Of a stretch of DNA of 64,000 nt, positions 27,184-35,898 are shown one piece after another. The notes beneath the pieces are model-generated. The model ran no database searches. It saw nothing but the letters and a program-made list of their open reading frames with translations, and was not told the DNA's origin. Source of the DNA: CG1-02-35-72 sp045046885 (GTDB lineage Bacteria > Bacteroidota > Bacteroidia > Flavobacteriales > Flavobacteriaceae); contig JASFYX010000018.1 in the NCBI GenBank assembly GCA_045046885.1, positions 1-64,000 of the forward strand, read 5' to 3'. Position 1 is the stretch's first letter; the number at the start of each line of letters is the position of its first letter. The position numbers and the translations under genes were made by a program.

Positions 27184-28086
27184 ATGGGAATAAAAATTAA
27201 AAATATCAGCAAATCTTTTAAAACTGTTAAAGCTTTAAAAAACATTTCTTTTGAAGTTAAAGAAGGCGAATTATTTGGTCTTATCGGCCCCGATGGTGCT
27301 GGTAAAACCACCTTATTTAGAATTTTAACGACCCTTTTAATAGCCGACGAAGGCGCTGCTAATGTGGCCGGATATGATGTGCTTTCTCACTTTAAAGACA
27401 TTAGAAACAGCGTGGGATATATGCCAGGACGCTTTTCGCTTTATCAAGATTTAACGGTAGAAGAAAACCTGACTTTTTTTGCCACTATTTTCGGAACAAC
27501 TATTGCCGAAAATTACGATTTGATAAAAGACATTTATGTACAAATAGAGCCTTTTAAAAACCGTCGTGCTGGCGATTTATCAGGCGGTATGAAACAAAAA
27601 TTAGCTTTAAGCTGTGCTTTAATTCACAAACCCAAAGTGTTGTTTTTAGATGAGCCCACTACGGGTGTTGACCCCGTATCGCGTAAAGAATTTTGGGATA
27701 TGCTTAAACGCTTACAACAAAAAGGCATTACCATTTTGGTGTCGACACCTTATATGGACGAAGCCGCTTTGTGCGACCGCATTGCCCTTATTCAGGATGG
27801 CACCATATTACAAATAGACAGTCCGCAAGAGATTGTAAAGCACCATCCTAAAAAAATATACAATGTGCGTGCCGATAATATGTATCAACTTATAGAAAGT
27901 TTAAAAGCATATCCCGACAGCTACAGCATTTATCCTTTTGGCGAGTTTGTGCATTACAGCGATAAAAATACCGTATTTAAATCGGATAAATTACGCCACT
28001 ATTTAGAAGGAAAAGGTCTGAAAAATATACTGATAGCCGAAACAAAAGCGACTATAGAAGATACCTTTATGGAGCTGGCAAAATAA
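27184..28086 (+). CDS. ABC transporter ATPase (first of pair)
   Basis: 300 residues. The Walker A reads GPDGAGKTT near 36-44; signature LSGGMKQKLALSCAL near 136, Walker B VLFLDEPTTGVDP near 158 and H-switch VSTPYMDE near 193, which has Thr-Pro where His is usual. The C-terminal extension of about 70 residues (KKIYNVRADNMYQL...) is typical of DrrA-like exporter ATPases. With the next ATPase and two permeases it forms a YbhF/RbbA-like system split into separate genes. Confidence 0.88.
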   Translation: MGIKIKNISKSFKTVKALKNISFEVKEGELFGLIGPDGAGKTTLFRILTTLLIADEGAANVAGYDVLSHFKDIRNSVGYMPGRFSLYQDLTVEENLTFFATIFGTTIAENYDLIKDIYVQIEPFKNRRAGDLSGGMKQKLALSCALIHKPKVLFLDEPTTGVDPVSRKEFWDMLKRLQQKGITILVSTPYMDEAALCDRIALIQDGTILQIDSPQEIVKHHPKKIYNVRADNMYQLIESLKAYPDSYSIYPFGEFVHYSDKNTVFKSDKLRHYLEGKGLKNILIAETKATIEDTFMELAK

Positions 28087-28091
28087 AAAAC

Positions 28092-28124
28092 AGACCTAAC
28101 AGGTTTTGAAAACCTGTTAGGTCT
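28092..28124. repeat. Perfect palindrome PR5, copy 1
   Basis: 16-base arms around a single central G, beginning AGACCTAACAGGTTTT. It fills the 48-base gap between the two ATPase genes. A related copy lies at 32073-32105. It has no following T-tract, so it is more like a dispersed element than a terminator. Confidence 0.75.
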
Positions 28125-28134
28125 AAATTTAAAA

Positions 28135-28869
28135 ATGGAAACAAACACTAAACATATCATACAAGTTAAAGACCTCACCAAAATATTTGGCGATTTTACC
28201 GCTGTTAACGCCATTTCGTTCGAGGTCAATAAAGGCGAAATTTTTGGGTTTCTTGGCGCCAACGGCGCGGGGAAAACCACCGCGATGAAAATGTTAATCG
28301 GTATTTCTAAACCGTCAAAAGGTGACGCACAAGTAGCGGGATTCGATGTTTATACACACCCAGAAGACATCAAAAAAAACATTGGGTATATGAGTCAGAA
28401 ATTCGCTTTGTACGACGATTTAACCGTTAAAGAAAATATCACATTTTTTGGGGGTATTTACGGTTTATCGCGCAAGCGTATTAAAGAAAAAACAAAGGCT
28501 TTGATAAACGAATTAAACCTGCAAGAAGTAGCCGATGAATTGGTGGGAAGCCTCCCTTTAGGATGGAAACAAAAAATAGCCTTTTCTGTAGCACTGCTTC
28601 ACGATCCTAAAATTGTGTTTTTAGACGAACCAACTGGCGGTGTAGACCCCATAACACGACGTCAATTTTGGGAGATGATTTATAAAACAGCGCATAACGG
28701 CACCACTATTTTTGTGACCACACATTATATGGACGAAGCCGAATATTGCGACCGTGTATCGATTATGGTTGACGGTAAAATTGAAGCTTTAGACAGCCCC
28801 AAAAAATTGAAACAACAATTTGAAGTTGATAATATGAATGACGTATTTTTAAAATTAGCGAGAGGATAA
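28135..28869 (+). CDS. ABC transporter ATPase (second of pair)
   Basis: 244 residues. Walker A GANGAGKTT is near 43-51, followed by the Q-loop region YMSQKFALYDDLTVKENI and LPLGWKQKIAFSVALLHDP in place of a strict LSGGQ signature (here SLPLGWKQ). Walker B IVFLDEPTGGVDP and H-switch VTTHYMDE are intact. The GWKQ-type signature is common in the second half of fused RbbA/YhiH-type ATPases, supporting the view that the two ATPases act as a heterodimer. Confidence 0.88.
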   Translation: METNTKHIIQVKDLTKIFGDFTAVNAISFEVNKGEIFGFLGANGAGKTTAMKMLIGISKPSKGDAQVAGFDVYTHPEDIKKNIGYMSQKFALYDDLTVKENITFFGGIYGLSRKRIKEKTKALINELNLQEVADELVGSLPLGWKQKIAFSVALLHDPKIVFLDEPTGGVDPITRRQFWEMIYKTAHNGTTIFVTTHYMDEAEYCDRVSIMVDGKIEALDSPKKLKQQFEVDNMNDVFLKLARG

Positions 28870-28872
28870 AAA

Positions 28873-28905
28873 AACTCTCGAAGGGTTCAAACCCCTTCGA
28901 GAGTT
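28873..28905. repeat. Palindrome between ATPase and permease genes
   Basis: 13-base arms (AACTCTCGAAGGG and its complement) with a 7-base loop. Sequence differs from PR5 but the layout, size and position in an operon gap are the same. Confidence 0.65.
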
Positions 28906-28920
28906 AAATAAAATTAAAAA

Positions 28921-30027
28921 ATGAAAAGATTTATAGGCTTTATAAGAAAAGAGTTTTACCATATCTTTAGAGATAAACGCTCACTGTTTATACTTTTTGG
29001 TATGCCCATTGCGCAAATTATGCTTTTTGGTTTTGCCATTACCAACGAAATTAACAATGTTGACATCGCTGTTTTTGACAAATCTAAAGACCATACAACA
29101 CAAGAAATTATCAATAAAATAAGTGCTTCTAAGTATTTTAGCAACAAACAAGTTATAAAAAGTGAAGCTGAAATTGAAGCTGTTTTCAAAAAGGGAAAGG
29201 TGAAAGCCGTTTTGGTTTTCGAAAACAATTTTGCCAAAAAACTCACCAAAGACAACAAGGCTACCGTTCAAATAATTACCGATGCTACCGACCCCAATAC
29301 TGCACAAACCATTAGCAATTACGTGGGGTCTATTTTACTGAATTACCAAAAAGAAATAAATAAAGACACCAAAATTTCGTATCAAATTATCCCGCAATCG
29401 CATATGTTTTACAATGCCGAACTTAAAAGTGTATTTATGTTTGTGCCGGGTGTTATGACCATTATTTTAATGTTGGTATCGGCTATGATGACCTCTATTT
29501 CTATAACCCGCGAAAAGGAATTAGGTACTATGGAAATTCTTTTGGTATCACCTATAAAACCTTTTCAAGTAATTATTGGCAAAGTATTTCCTTATATTTT
29601 CTTATCGGTTATCAATGCCATTGTAATCATATTGCTGAGTATTTTTGTTTTTAAAATGCCCGTAGAAGGAAGTTTGTTTTTACTCGGTCTAGAAAGTCTT
29701 TTGTTTATTGTAAACGCCCTTTCGTTGGGTATTTTGATTTCTACCATTTCAGCCACCCAACAAACCGCCATGATGATTTCGCTAATGGGATTAATGCTGC
29801 CTGTTATTTTGCTATCGGGTTTTATTTTTCCGATTTCGAGTATGCCTTTGCCCTTGCAAATTATAAGTCATATTATTCCGGCTAAGTGGTTTATCATTAT
29901 TTTAAAAGCCATTATGTTAAAAGGTGTTGGCATAGGTTACATCTGGAAAGAAACACTCATTTTATTGGGTATGACCTTATTTTTTATAGCGATGAGTATT
30001 AAAAAATATAAAATTAGATTAGAATAA
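28921..30027 (+). CDS. ABC-2 type permease (first of pair)
   Basis: 368-residue inner-membrane permease: one N-terminal helix (about 22-42), a long periplasmic loop of about 130 residues, then five helices between about 175 and 365. The ABC-2 signature region REKELGTMEILLVSPIKP is near 200. Similar to YhhJ/YbhR. It works with the ATPase pair and the paralogous permease that follows. Confidence 0.9.
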   Translation: MKRFIGFIRKEFYHIFRDKRSLFILFGMPIAQIMLFGFAITNEINNVDIAVFDKSKDHTTQEIINKISASKYFSNKQVIKSEAEIEAVFKKGKVKAVLVFENNFAKKLTKDNKATVQIITDATDPNTAQTISNYVGSILLNYQKEINKDTKISYQIIPQSHMFYNAELKSVFMFVPGVMTIILMLVSAMMTSISITREKELGTMEILLVSPIKPFQVIIGKVFPYIFLSVINAIVIILLSIFVFKMPVEGSLFLLGLESLLFIVNALSLGILISTISATQQTAMMISLMGLMLPVILLSGFIFPISSMPLPLQIISHIIPAKWFIIILKAIMLKGVGIGYIWKETLILLGMTLFFIAMSIKKYKIRLE

Positions 30028-30036
30028 AAAACCATT

Positions 30037-30087
30037 GTCATTCTGAGCCTATCTGCCGTTAGCACGGCGTAGTTAAAAGATTTCAAT
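30037..30087. repeat. Dispersed repeat PR3, copy in permease gap
   Basis: GTCATTCTGAGCC ... AAGATTTC, a variant of the Bacteroidota element with GTCATTCTGAG at one end and GAAGATTC-like sequence at the other. It contains an inner GCCGTTAGCACGGC hairpin. Another copy is at 51601-51630 and a related one lies inside the peptide gene at 62880-62931. Confidence 0.6.
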
Positions 30088-30100
30088 AACGATATAAAAA

Positions 30101-31222
30101 ATGAAAACAATACTATTCATCATCCAAAAAGAGTTTAAGCAAATCTTTAGAAATAAAGGGATGCTACCCATTATTTTTGTCTTGCCACTTCTGCAATTGG
30201 TCATCCTGTCTAATGCCGCCACTTTCGAAGTGAAAAACATTAAATTCTCTTATATAGACCACGACAATACTTCTTTTTCTAGAGCTTTAATAGATAAGTT
30301 TGAGAGTTCTACCTACTTTAATGTTTTGGCCGATTTTAAATCGGTAAAAACAGCCAATGCCGCTATGTTGGCAGGAGAAGTAGATGTTATTCTCGAAATA
30401 CCATCTCATTTTGAACGCGATTTATTAAAAGACAAAAAATCCAACTTATCGGTTACCATCAATGCCATTGATGGAGCTGCTGCCGGTGTAGAAAATGTGT
30501 ACATCAACCAAATAGTTCAAAGCTTTAATAAAAATGCCTTGGTTGCTCTTATGCAACCTTCTGATGCCAAAAATATTCCCAAAAGCATCATAAATATTCC
30601 TTCGTTTTGGTACAATAAAACACTGAATTACAAGACTTATATGGTGCCGGGTATTTTGGTTTTACTGGTTACTATGATTACCTTATTCCTTTCGGGGATG
30701 AATATAGTACGCGAAAAAGAAATTGGTACTTTAGAACAAATTAACGTCACACCCGTTAAAAAATACCAGTTTATTATTGGTAAATTATTCCCTTTTTGGA
30801 TTATTGGTTTTGGCTTATTGAGCATCGGACTTATCATTTCTAAAGTACTTTTTAATGTGCCTATGATAGGAAGCATTGGTTTGTTGTACTTTTTTACGGC
30901 TTTTTACCTTTTGGTTATTTTAGGAATGGGCTTTTTCATCTCAAATTTTACCGACACACAACAACAGGCTATGTTTATCGCTTGGTTTTTTGTGGTTATT
31001 TTTATCTTGATGAGCGGTTTGTTTACGCCTATAGAAAGTATGCCGGAATGGGCACAAATGCTCACCGAATTTAACCCTATTAAATATTTTGTAGAAGTGA
31101 TGCGAATGGTAATGCTTAAAGGGTCCAGTTTTACCGATATCTTTCCCCAATTTATTAAGACACTATTATATGCTGTTATTATGAACGGATTGGCCGTTTA
31201 CAGCTATAAAAAAGTAAATTAA
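30101..31222 (+). CDS. ABC-2 type permease (second of pair)
   Basis: 373 residues with the same topology as the preceding permease: N-terminal helix, large periplasmic loop, and five C-terminal helices. The signature REKEIGTLEQINVTPVKKYQF is near 210. The two permeases are clear paralogs and probably form a heterodimer, as in YbhS/YbhR. Confidence 0.9.
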   Translation: MKTILFIIQKEFKQIFRNKGMLPIIFVLPLLQLVILSNAATFEVKNIKFSYIDHDNTSFSRALIDKFESSTYFNVLADFKSVKTANAAMLAGEVDVILEIPSHFERDLLKDKKSNLSVTINAIDGAAAGVENVYINQIVQSFNKNALVALMQPSDAKNIPKSIINIPSFWYNKTLNYKTYMVPGILVLLVTMITLFLSGMNIVREKEIGTLEQINVTPVKKYQFIIGKLFPFWIIGFGLLSIGLIISKVLFNVPMIGSIGLLYFFTAFYLLVILGMGFFISNFTDTQQQAMFIAWFFVVIFILMSGLFTPIESMPEWAQMLTEFNPIKYFVEVMRMVMLKGSSFTDIFPQFIKTLLYAVIMNGLAVYSYKKVN

Positions 31223-31234
31223 AACACAAGACTT

Positions 31235-31624
31235 ATGAAAAAAACACTTAAAATAATCACGGTAGTTATATTGCTAGCTTTTGCCTTACTGACACTCTTT
31301 TTAAGCAGTTCGGTCATTTTTGATTGGTTTGGCGTGAGGGCAAAAGAAGGTAACTATGTCTTATTTGTAGTTTGGGCAAATTTTATCAGCAGTTTTCTCT
31401 ATTTGGCCTCTGTGTACGGACTTATAACACTAAAAAGGTGGACATACAAACCCTTGGCAGCATCGGTTGCTCTTTTAGTTTTAACCCTTATTGGGCTGTT
31501 TATTTATATCAATCTTGACGGTATTTACGAAACTAAAACCATCGGTGCACTTATCTTTAGAGCTACTTTGACATCAATCTTTACATTTTCAGCTTACTTA
31601 TCTACCATTAAATGGCATCAGTAA
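31235..31624 (+). CDS. Small four-helix membrane protein
   Basis: 129 residues with four predicted membrane helices (about 7-27, 43-63, 72-90 and 102-122) and few charges. No family recognised. It lies 12 bases after the permease gene and overlaps the next gene by 13 bases, so it belongs to the export operon, but its role there is unknown. Confidence 0.65.
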   Translation: MKKTLKIITVVILLAFALLTLFLSSSVIFDWFGVRAKEGNYVLFVVWANFISSFLYLASVYGLITLKRWTYKPLAASVALLVLTLIGLFIYINLDGIYETKTIGALIFRATLTSIFTFSAYLSTIKWHQ

Positions 31625-32061
31625 AAAAGATAACATTCTTACTTTTCCTCTTCATACTTTTTTCGTTTAACGAAAAAAATGTACAAGAAACCTATACTTT
31701 AACTGTGGTGGTAAAACACTTACGCAACTCAAAAGGGGTGGTTCAGTTTGCTTTGTACAATAAGGAAGGTTCCATCCCCGATCAGAAGTATAAAAAATAT
31801 CTAAAAAAAGCTATCACACCTATTTATAACGACTCTTCAAGTGTGGTTTTTAAAAACCTCCCTAAAGGTACATATGCCGTTAATATTTTACACGATGAAA
31901 ATAAAAACGGCAAAATAGACAAAGGGTTTTTACTCCCAAAAGAAGGGATTGGTTTTACAAATTATAAAACCATCGGTCTGGGAAATAAACCTAAATTCAT
32001 CAAAGCTAGTTTTTATTTAAACGCAAATACCACAAAAAAAATAAAGGTTATCTATTTTTAA
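31612..32061 (+). CDS. DUF2141-type secreted protein
   Basis: 149 residues with an N-terminal hydrophobic signal, then the pattern of DUF2141 proteins: TVVVKHLRNSKGVVQFALYN, LPKGTYAVNILHDENKNGKID and GIGFTNYK. These are periplasmic or outer-membrane-associated proteins of unknown function, common in Bacteroidota. It is the last gene of the tetR-led operon, overlapping its predecessor. Confidence 0.75.
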   Translation: MASVKKITFLLFLFILFSFNEKNVQETYTLTVVVKHLRNSKGVVQFALYNKEGSIPDQKYKKYLKKAITPIYNDSSSVVFKNLPKGTYAVNILHDENKNGKIDKGFLLPKEGIGFTNYKTIGLGNKPKFIKASFYLNANTTKKIKVIYF

Positions 32062-32072
32062 AATTACAGTTT

Positions 32073-32105
32073 AGACCTAACAGGTTTCAAAAACCTATTA
32101 GGTCT
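32073..32105. repeat. Palindrome PR5, copy 2
   Basis: AGACCTAACAGGTTT paired with AAACCTATTAGGTCT, one mismatch, and a 3-base centre. It lies just upstream of the sufS promoter. Confidence 0.7.
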
Positions 32106-32122
32106 TAGGTCTAAAAGTTTTG

Positions 32123-32147
32123 TACTTTTGCACTTAGAATCATTCTA
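32123..32147 (+). promoter_or_regulatory. sufS promoter -7 box and operator-like palindrome
   Basis: -7 box TACTTTTG at 32123-32130, then CACTTAGAATCATTCTAA containing the perfect palindrome TAGAATCATTCTA (32135-32147). The suf operon promoter has TAGAATGAATCTA in the same place, differing at 2 of 13 positions and preserving TAGA-N5-TCTA. The -33 region is poor and is partly occupied by the PR5 repeat. Confidence 0.6.
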
Positions 32148-32157
32148 AATAACAACT

Positions 32158-33372
32158 ATGTTAGATATTGCTAAAATTCGTACTGAATTTCCCATTTTAA
32201 ATCAAACCGTTAATAAAAAACCTTTGGTTTATTTAGACAATGCTGCTACTAGTCAGAAACCCCAAATGGTCATTGACGCTATTAGTACTTATTACCAAAC
32301 CATCAATGCCAACATCCACCGCGGTGTACATACCTTGAGTCAGTTAGCCACAGAGGCTTACGAAGTGTCAAGACAAAAGATCCAAGCCCATTTTAATGTA
32401 AAAAACAGTTACGAAATCATTTTTACCCGAGGTACAACCGAAAGTATTAATCTGGTTGCCAACGGCTTTTCACAATTGCTCAAAAAAGGAGATGAAGTCA
32501 TTATTTCGCATCTCGAACACCATTCTAACATTGTGCCTTGGCAATTGGCTTGCGAGAAAAGTAGAGCTACCTTAAAAGTGATTCCCATTAACGAAAAGGG
32601 TGAAATGATTCTAGAAAAGTTTGACGCTTTATTATCCGATAAGACCAAAGTCGTAGCCATCAACCATATTTCTAATACATTGGGTACCATAAATCCTGTT
32701 AAAGAAATTATAGATAAAGCGCACAAAGTAGGTGCTGCTGTTCTAATAGATGGTGCTCAAGCTGCACCGCATTTAAAAGTAGATGTACAAGATTTAGATT
32801 GCGATTTTTACTGTGTTTCAGCTCATAAAATGTATGGCCCAACAGGTATTGGATTTTTGTATGGTAAAGAAGAATGGCTCAATAAATTACCGCCTTATCA
32901 CGGCGGCGGTGAAATGATTAAAACCGTGACTTTCGAAAAAACCACTTATGCCGATTTACCTTATAAATTTGAAGCAGGGACTCCTAATATTGCCGACGGT
33001 ATTGCTTTTGGAACCTGTATAGATTACATCAATACCATTGGCGTAGAAAATATGGCACAACAAGAAAATGATTTGTTGGCTTATGGCACTCAAAAATTAC
33101 TTGAAATTGAAGGCTTAAAAATCTATGGCACTTCTGCTCAAAAATCCAGTGTTATTTCGTTTAATATAGAGGGTATGCATCCTTTTGATATTGGTAGTAT
33201 TGTAGATAAATTAGGCATTGCCGTTAGAACAGGCCATCATTGTACACAACCTATCATGGATTTTTATGGCATTCCGGGTACGGTACGTGCGTCCTTTGCT
33301 TTTTACAACACTATTGAAGAAATTGATGCTTTGGTAGCAGCTGTTAAAAAAGCCCAAATGATGTTGTCTTAA
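32158..33372 (+). CDS. sufS: Cysteine desulfurase SufS
   Basis: PLP enzyme that takes sulfur from cysteine for the SufBCD scaffold. Its 404 residues are the usual length for group II desulfurases. The PLP lysine is in VSAHKMYGPTGIGFLYGK near 225. The nucleotide-handling RGVHTLSQLATEAYE is near 55, and the active-site Cys loop RTGHHCTQPIMDFYG is near 360. It stands alone here, 26 kb after sufD, although flavobacterial sufS normally follows sufD. No sufE/sufU gene is next to it. Confidence 0.93.
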   Translation: MLDIAKIRTEFPILNQTVNKKPLVYLDNAATSQKPQMVIDAISTYYQTINANIHRGVHTLSQLATEAYEVSRQKIQAHFNVKNSYEIIFTRGTTESINLVANGFSQLLKKGDEVIISHLEHHSNIVPWQLACEKSRATLKVIPINEKGEMILEKFDALLSDKTKVVAINHISNTLGTINPVKEIIDKAHKVGAAVLIDGAQAAPHLKVDVQDLDCDFYCVSAHKMYGPTGIGFLYGKEEWLNKLPPYHGGGEMIKTVTFEKTTYADLPYKFEAGTPNIADGIAFGTCIDYINTIGVENMAQQENDLLAYGTQKLLEIEGLKIYGTSAQKSSVISFNIEGMHPFDIGSIVDKLGIAVRTGHHCTQPIMDFYGIPGTVRASFAFYNTIEEIDALVAAVKKAQMMLS

Positions 33373-33378
33373 AAAAAC

Positions 33379-33421
33379 GTCACTGCGAGTGCCGATAGTA
33401 ATCGGCACGTGGCAGTCTCAC
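33379..33421. repeat. Dispersed palindromic repeat PR2, short copy
   Basis: CACTGCGAGT, then a hairpin GTGCCGAT/ATCGGCAC and GGCAGTCTC, immediately after sufS. Same order of blocks as 6391-6464. Apart from a PR1-like CCCTGAGAGG...TTTAGGGG trace near 33497-33516, nothing else is seen in this gap. Confidence 0.65.
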
Positions 33422-33549
33422 TATAATTTAAGAGATTGCATTTAAATTGGGTGTTTTTACAAATAAAAAAAGAAATTCAATGTTATTTTAAACCTACCCT
33501 GAGAGGACTTTAGGGGTGTTTTATGTTTAAAACCATAATTTTATGATAA

Positions 33550-34623
33550 TTATCTAAAATCATGAATCCGCTTAAATTTAATGGCATTTTGGGCATTATC
33601 AGCGCAAGCATTTACCACAAAGATTAATCCGGCAAAACGCGGGTCTTTTGTAAACCCTTTTTTATAACGGGCATATATTTGCTGCGCGATGACCGCCAAT
33701 TTAAAACAGCCAAAAACATAATAAAACAAAATATCATTAATGTTTAAATGTTGGCACTCGGTATAAGTTTCTAAAAATTCTTCACGTGTTAAATTGCCTT
33801 CGGGCCAAGTGAGGTTAAAGGCGCGTAAAGCCTTGTTATCATCGGCTTCAACCCAATAAGCCAAGGTGGTACCTAAATCCATAAGTGGGTCGCCTACGGT
33901 GGCCATTTCCCAATCTAATACGGCTTTAATGTCGAGCGAGTTTTCGTCTAAAACCAAATTGTCGTATTTATAATCGTTGTGGATAAAAGCTGTTGCTGAT
34001 GTTGTGGGCTGATGAGTTTCTAGCCACTCTGCTGTGTTGTTCATAGCTTTAATGCTGTCCGTTTCGGCTTTAAAATAACGATCAATCCACCCAGTTACTT
34101 GCCGACTGACGTAGCCATCTGGATTGCCAATACTTATTAAATTTGATTGCTGCAACTCTAAGTTGTGTAAATCGACCATATTTAAAACAGTATTGGTTGA
34201 TAGTTTTTGAAAGGCGTTTTTGTCTAGTACAAGTCCTTTAGGAATGGTATTTCGCAAGATGACGCCTTTAACGCGTTCCATCATAAAAAAAGGGGATCCA
34301 ATGACAGCTTCATCATCACAATAAATTGTGGGGTCTGGCATTTTTTTATAAAGGGGTTTTAACAATGATAGGACATTATATTCGCGATGCATATCATGCG
34401 CCGATTTAATTTTAGCCCCTCTTGGAGGTTTGCGCAATACATATTCTTGAGCTGTTGTTTTGATAAGATAAGTCAGATTAGAATAGCCTCCGGGGAATTG
34501 CTTGATGTCAATTATTTTCTTAAAATCAGCTAAATGCAATTTTAGGTAATCCGATAAGGCGATTAAATCTAAGGCTTCTTCGGGTCTAACATCATTGGGT
34601 TTGTCAATAGGTGAAGTGCTCAT
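33550..34623 (-). CDS. Aminoglycoside-phosphotransferase-like kinase (ACAD10/11 kinase domain, LvaA-like)
   Basis: 357-residue APH-fold kinase. It has an ATP-binding loop QFPGGYSNLTYLI near 43-55, Lys in YVLRKPPRG near 65, a catalytic loop FIHNDYKYDNLVLDE near 215 and the metal Asp in VLDWEMATVGDPLMDLG near 237. It overlaps the acyl-CoA dehydrogenase gene by 4 bases. In animals the same two domains are fused in ACAD10/11, and Pseudomonas LvaA/LvaC use such a pair to phosphorylate and dehydrate 4-hydroxyacyl-CoAs. The same role is inferred here. Confidence 0.8.
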   Translation of the reverse strand: MSTSPIDKPNDVRPEEALDLIALSDYLKLHLADFKKIIDIKQFPGGYSNLTYLIKTTAQEYVLRKPPRGAKIKSAHDMHREYNVLSLLKPLYKKMPDPTIYCDDEAVIGSPFFMMERVKGVILRNTIPKGLVLDKNAFQKLSTNTVLNMVDLHNLELQQSNLISIGNPDGYVSRQVTGWIDRYFKAETDSIKAMNNTAEWLETHQPTTSATAFIHNDYKYDNLVLDENSLDIKAVLDWEMATVGDPLMDLGTTLAYWVEADDNKALRAFNLTWPEGNLTREEFLETYTECQHLNINDILFYYVFGCFKLAVIAQQIYARYKKGFTKDPRFAGLIFVVNACADNAQNAIKFKRIHDFR

Positions 34624-35831
34624 ACTACTCTGGTATTTAAACCATAACCTTTAAGTACTTGGCGTGACAAAGCCGCTTTATGCACTTCATCGGGACCGTC
34701 GTAAATACGGGCGGCACGTTCGTGGCGGTACCAAAAAGCGAGGACGGTATAATCGGTTAAACCTAGGGCTCCGTGAACCTGAATAGCACGGTCTAAAACC
34801 CGTTGTAAAACATTGGCGACATAAAATTTAATGGTTGATATTTCTATACGGGCAGCTTTAGCTCCTTCTGCATCAATTTTGGCAGCGGTATGTAAAACCA
34901 TAAAACGCGCGGCATTGATTTCGGCTCGTGATTCGGCTATAAAATTTTGAATACTTTGTTTTTCACCCAGCATTTTATTTTTGGACAAGGCTCTTGTCGC
35001 GGCACGCTGACACATTAAATCGAAAGCACGTTCGCAAATGCCAATCCACCGCATGCAATGGTGAATGCGTCCTGGACCAAGGCGTTGTTGTGCTAATGCA
35101 AAACCATAGCCTTCTTTTCCGATAAGGTTTTTAACAGGTACTTTACAGTTGGTGTAACGCACCTCGCCGTGACTAAAATAATCATCGTTGCTGTCGCCCA
35201 TAATAGGCGTGTTGCATTCCAACTTAAAACCCGGATTATCGGTGGGTACAACTATCATACTGGCGCGCTGGTATTTATTTTCGGCTTTGGGATTGGTATT
35301 GGCCATCACCACCGCAAAGCTGGCCCCGTCAGCAGATGAGGTAAACCATTTATGGCCGTTAATAATGTAATTATTGCCTTCTCTTAGGGCAGTCGTTGCC
35401 ATTTCGGTAGGATTTGAGCCGGCAAATTCTGGCTCAGTCATAGAAAAACAACTGCGGATTTTTCCCTCAATAAGGGGTTGTAAAAACAGGTCTTTTATAA
35501 AGTCTGAAGCATGTCCTAAAAGCAATTCTTGGTTGCCAATGTCAGGGGCATTGCAATTAAAACAATAATGGCCGTAAGGCGATTGGCCGAGCATTTCGCT
35601 TATTTGTCCGAACTCGGTTAAGCTTAAACCCAATCCACCAAGGGCGGTACTTAAATGTGGATTCCACAGCCCTTCTTGTTTTACCAATTGACGTATTTTT
35701 TCGAGTTCGGGTTTGACTTTACTAAAATTGTGTTGTAAAAAATCGACTTCAAGCGGTATGATATGTGTTTTAAGAATATGTTTAATTTTTGGCAGAACAG
35801 CTTCTAATTTTGGGGTAGTAAATAGTTTCAT
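34620..35831 (-). CDS. Acyl-CoA dehydrogenase (ACAD10/11, LvaC-like)
   Basis: FAD-dependent enzyme of 403 residues. It contains CFSMTEPEFAGSNPTEMATTA (FAD/substrate region near 130), WFTSSADGASFAVVMANT, QRLGPGRIHHCMRWIG and the C-terminal QVHGALGLTDYTVLAFWYRHERAARIYDGPDEVH. These are features of the ACAD10/11 clade. It is the upstream gene of a two-gene operon with the kinase-like protein. Beta-oxidation of fatty or 4-hydroxy acids is inferred. Confidence 0.88.
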   Translation of the reverse strand: MKLFTTPKLEAVLPKIKHILKTHIIPLEVDFLQHNFSKVKPELEKIRQLVKQEGLWNPHLSTALGGLGLSLTEFGQISEMLGQSPYGHYCFNCNAPDIGNQELLLGHASDFIKDLFLQPLIEGKIRSCFSMTEPEFAGSNPTEMATTALREGNNYIINGHKWFTSSADGASFAVVMANTNPKAENKYQRASMIVVPTDNPGFKLECNTPIMGDSNDDYFSHGEVRYTNCKVPVKNLIGKEGYGFALAQQRLGPGRIHHCMRWIGICERAFDLMCQRAATRALSKNKMLGEKQSIQNFIAESRAEINAARFMVLHTAAKIDAEGAKAARIEISTIKFYVANVLQRVLDRAIQVHGALGLTDYTVLAFWYRHERAARIYDGPDEVHKAALSRQVLKGYGLNTRVV

Positions 35832-35898
35832 TTTTTATAAAATAGGATATACACAAAGGTATGTAAATTGCTTTTAAAAGTGTAATATTTGTCAAACA

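Noticed and set aside
28092..28124. Intrinsic terminator between ATPase genes
   Set aside because: The hairpin lacks a T-tract, a related copy lies upstream of sufS, and termination here would cut off the permeases; treated as a dispersed palindrome.
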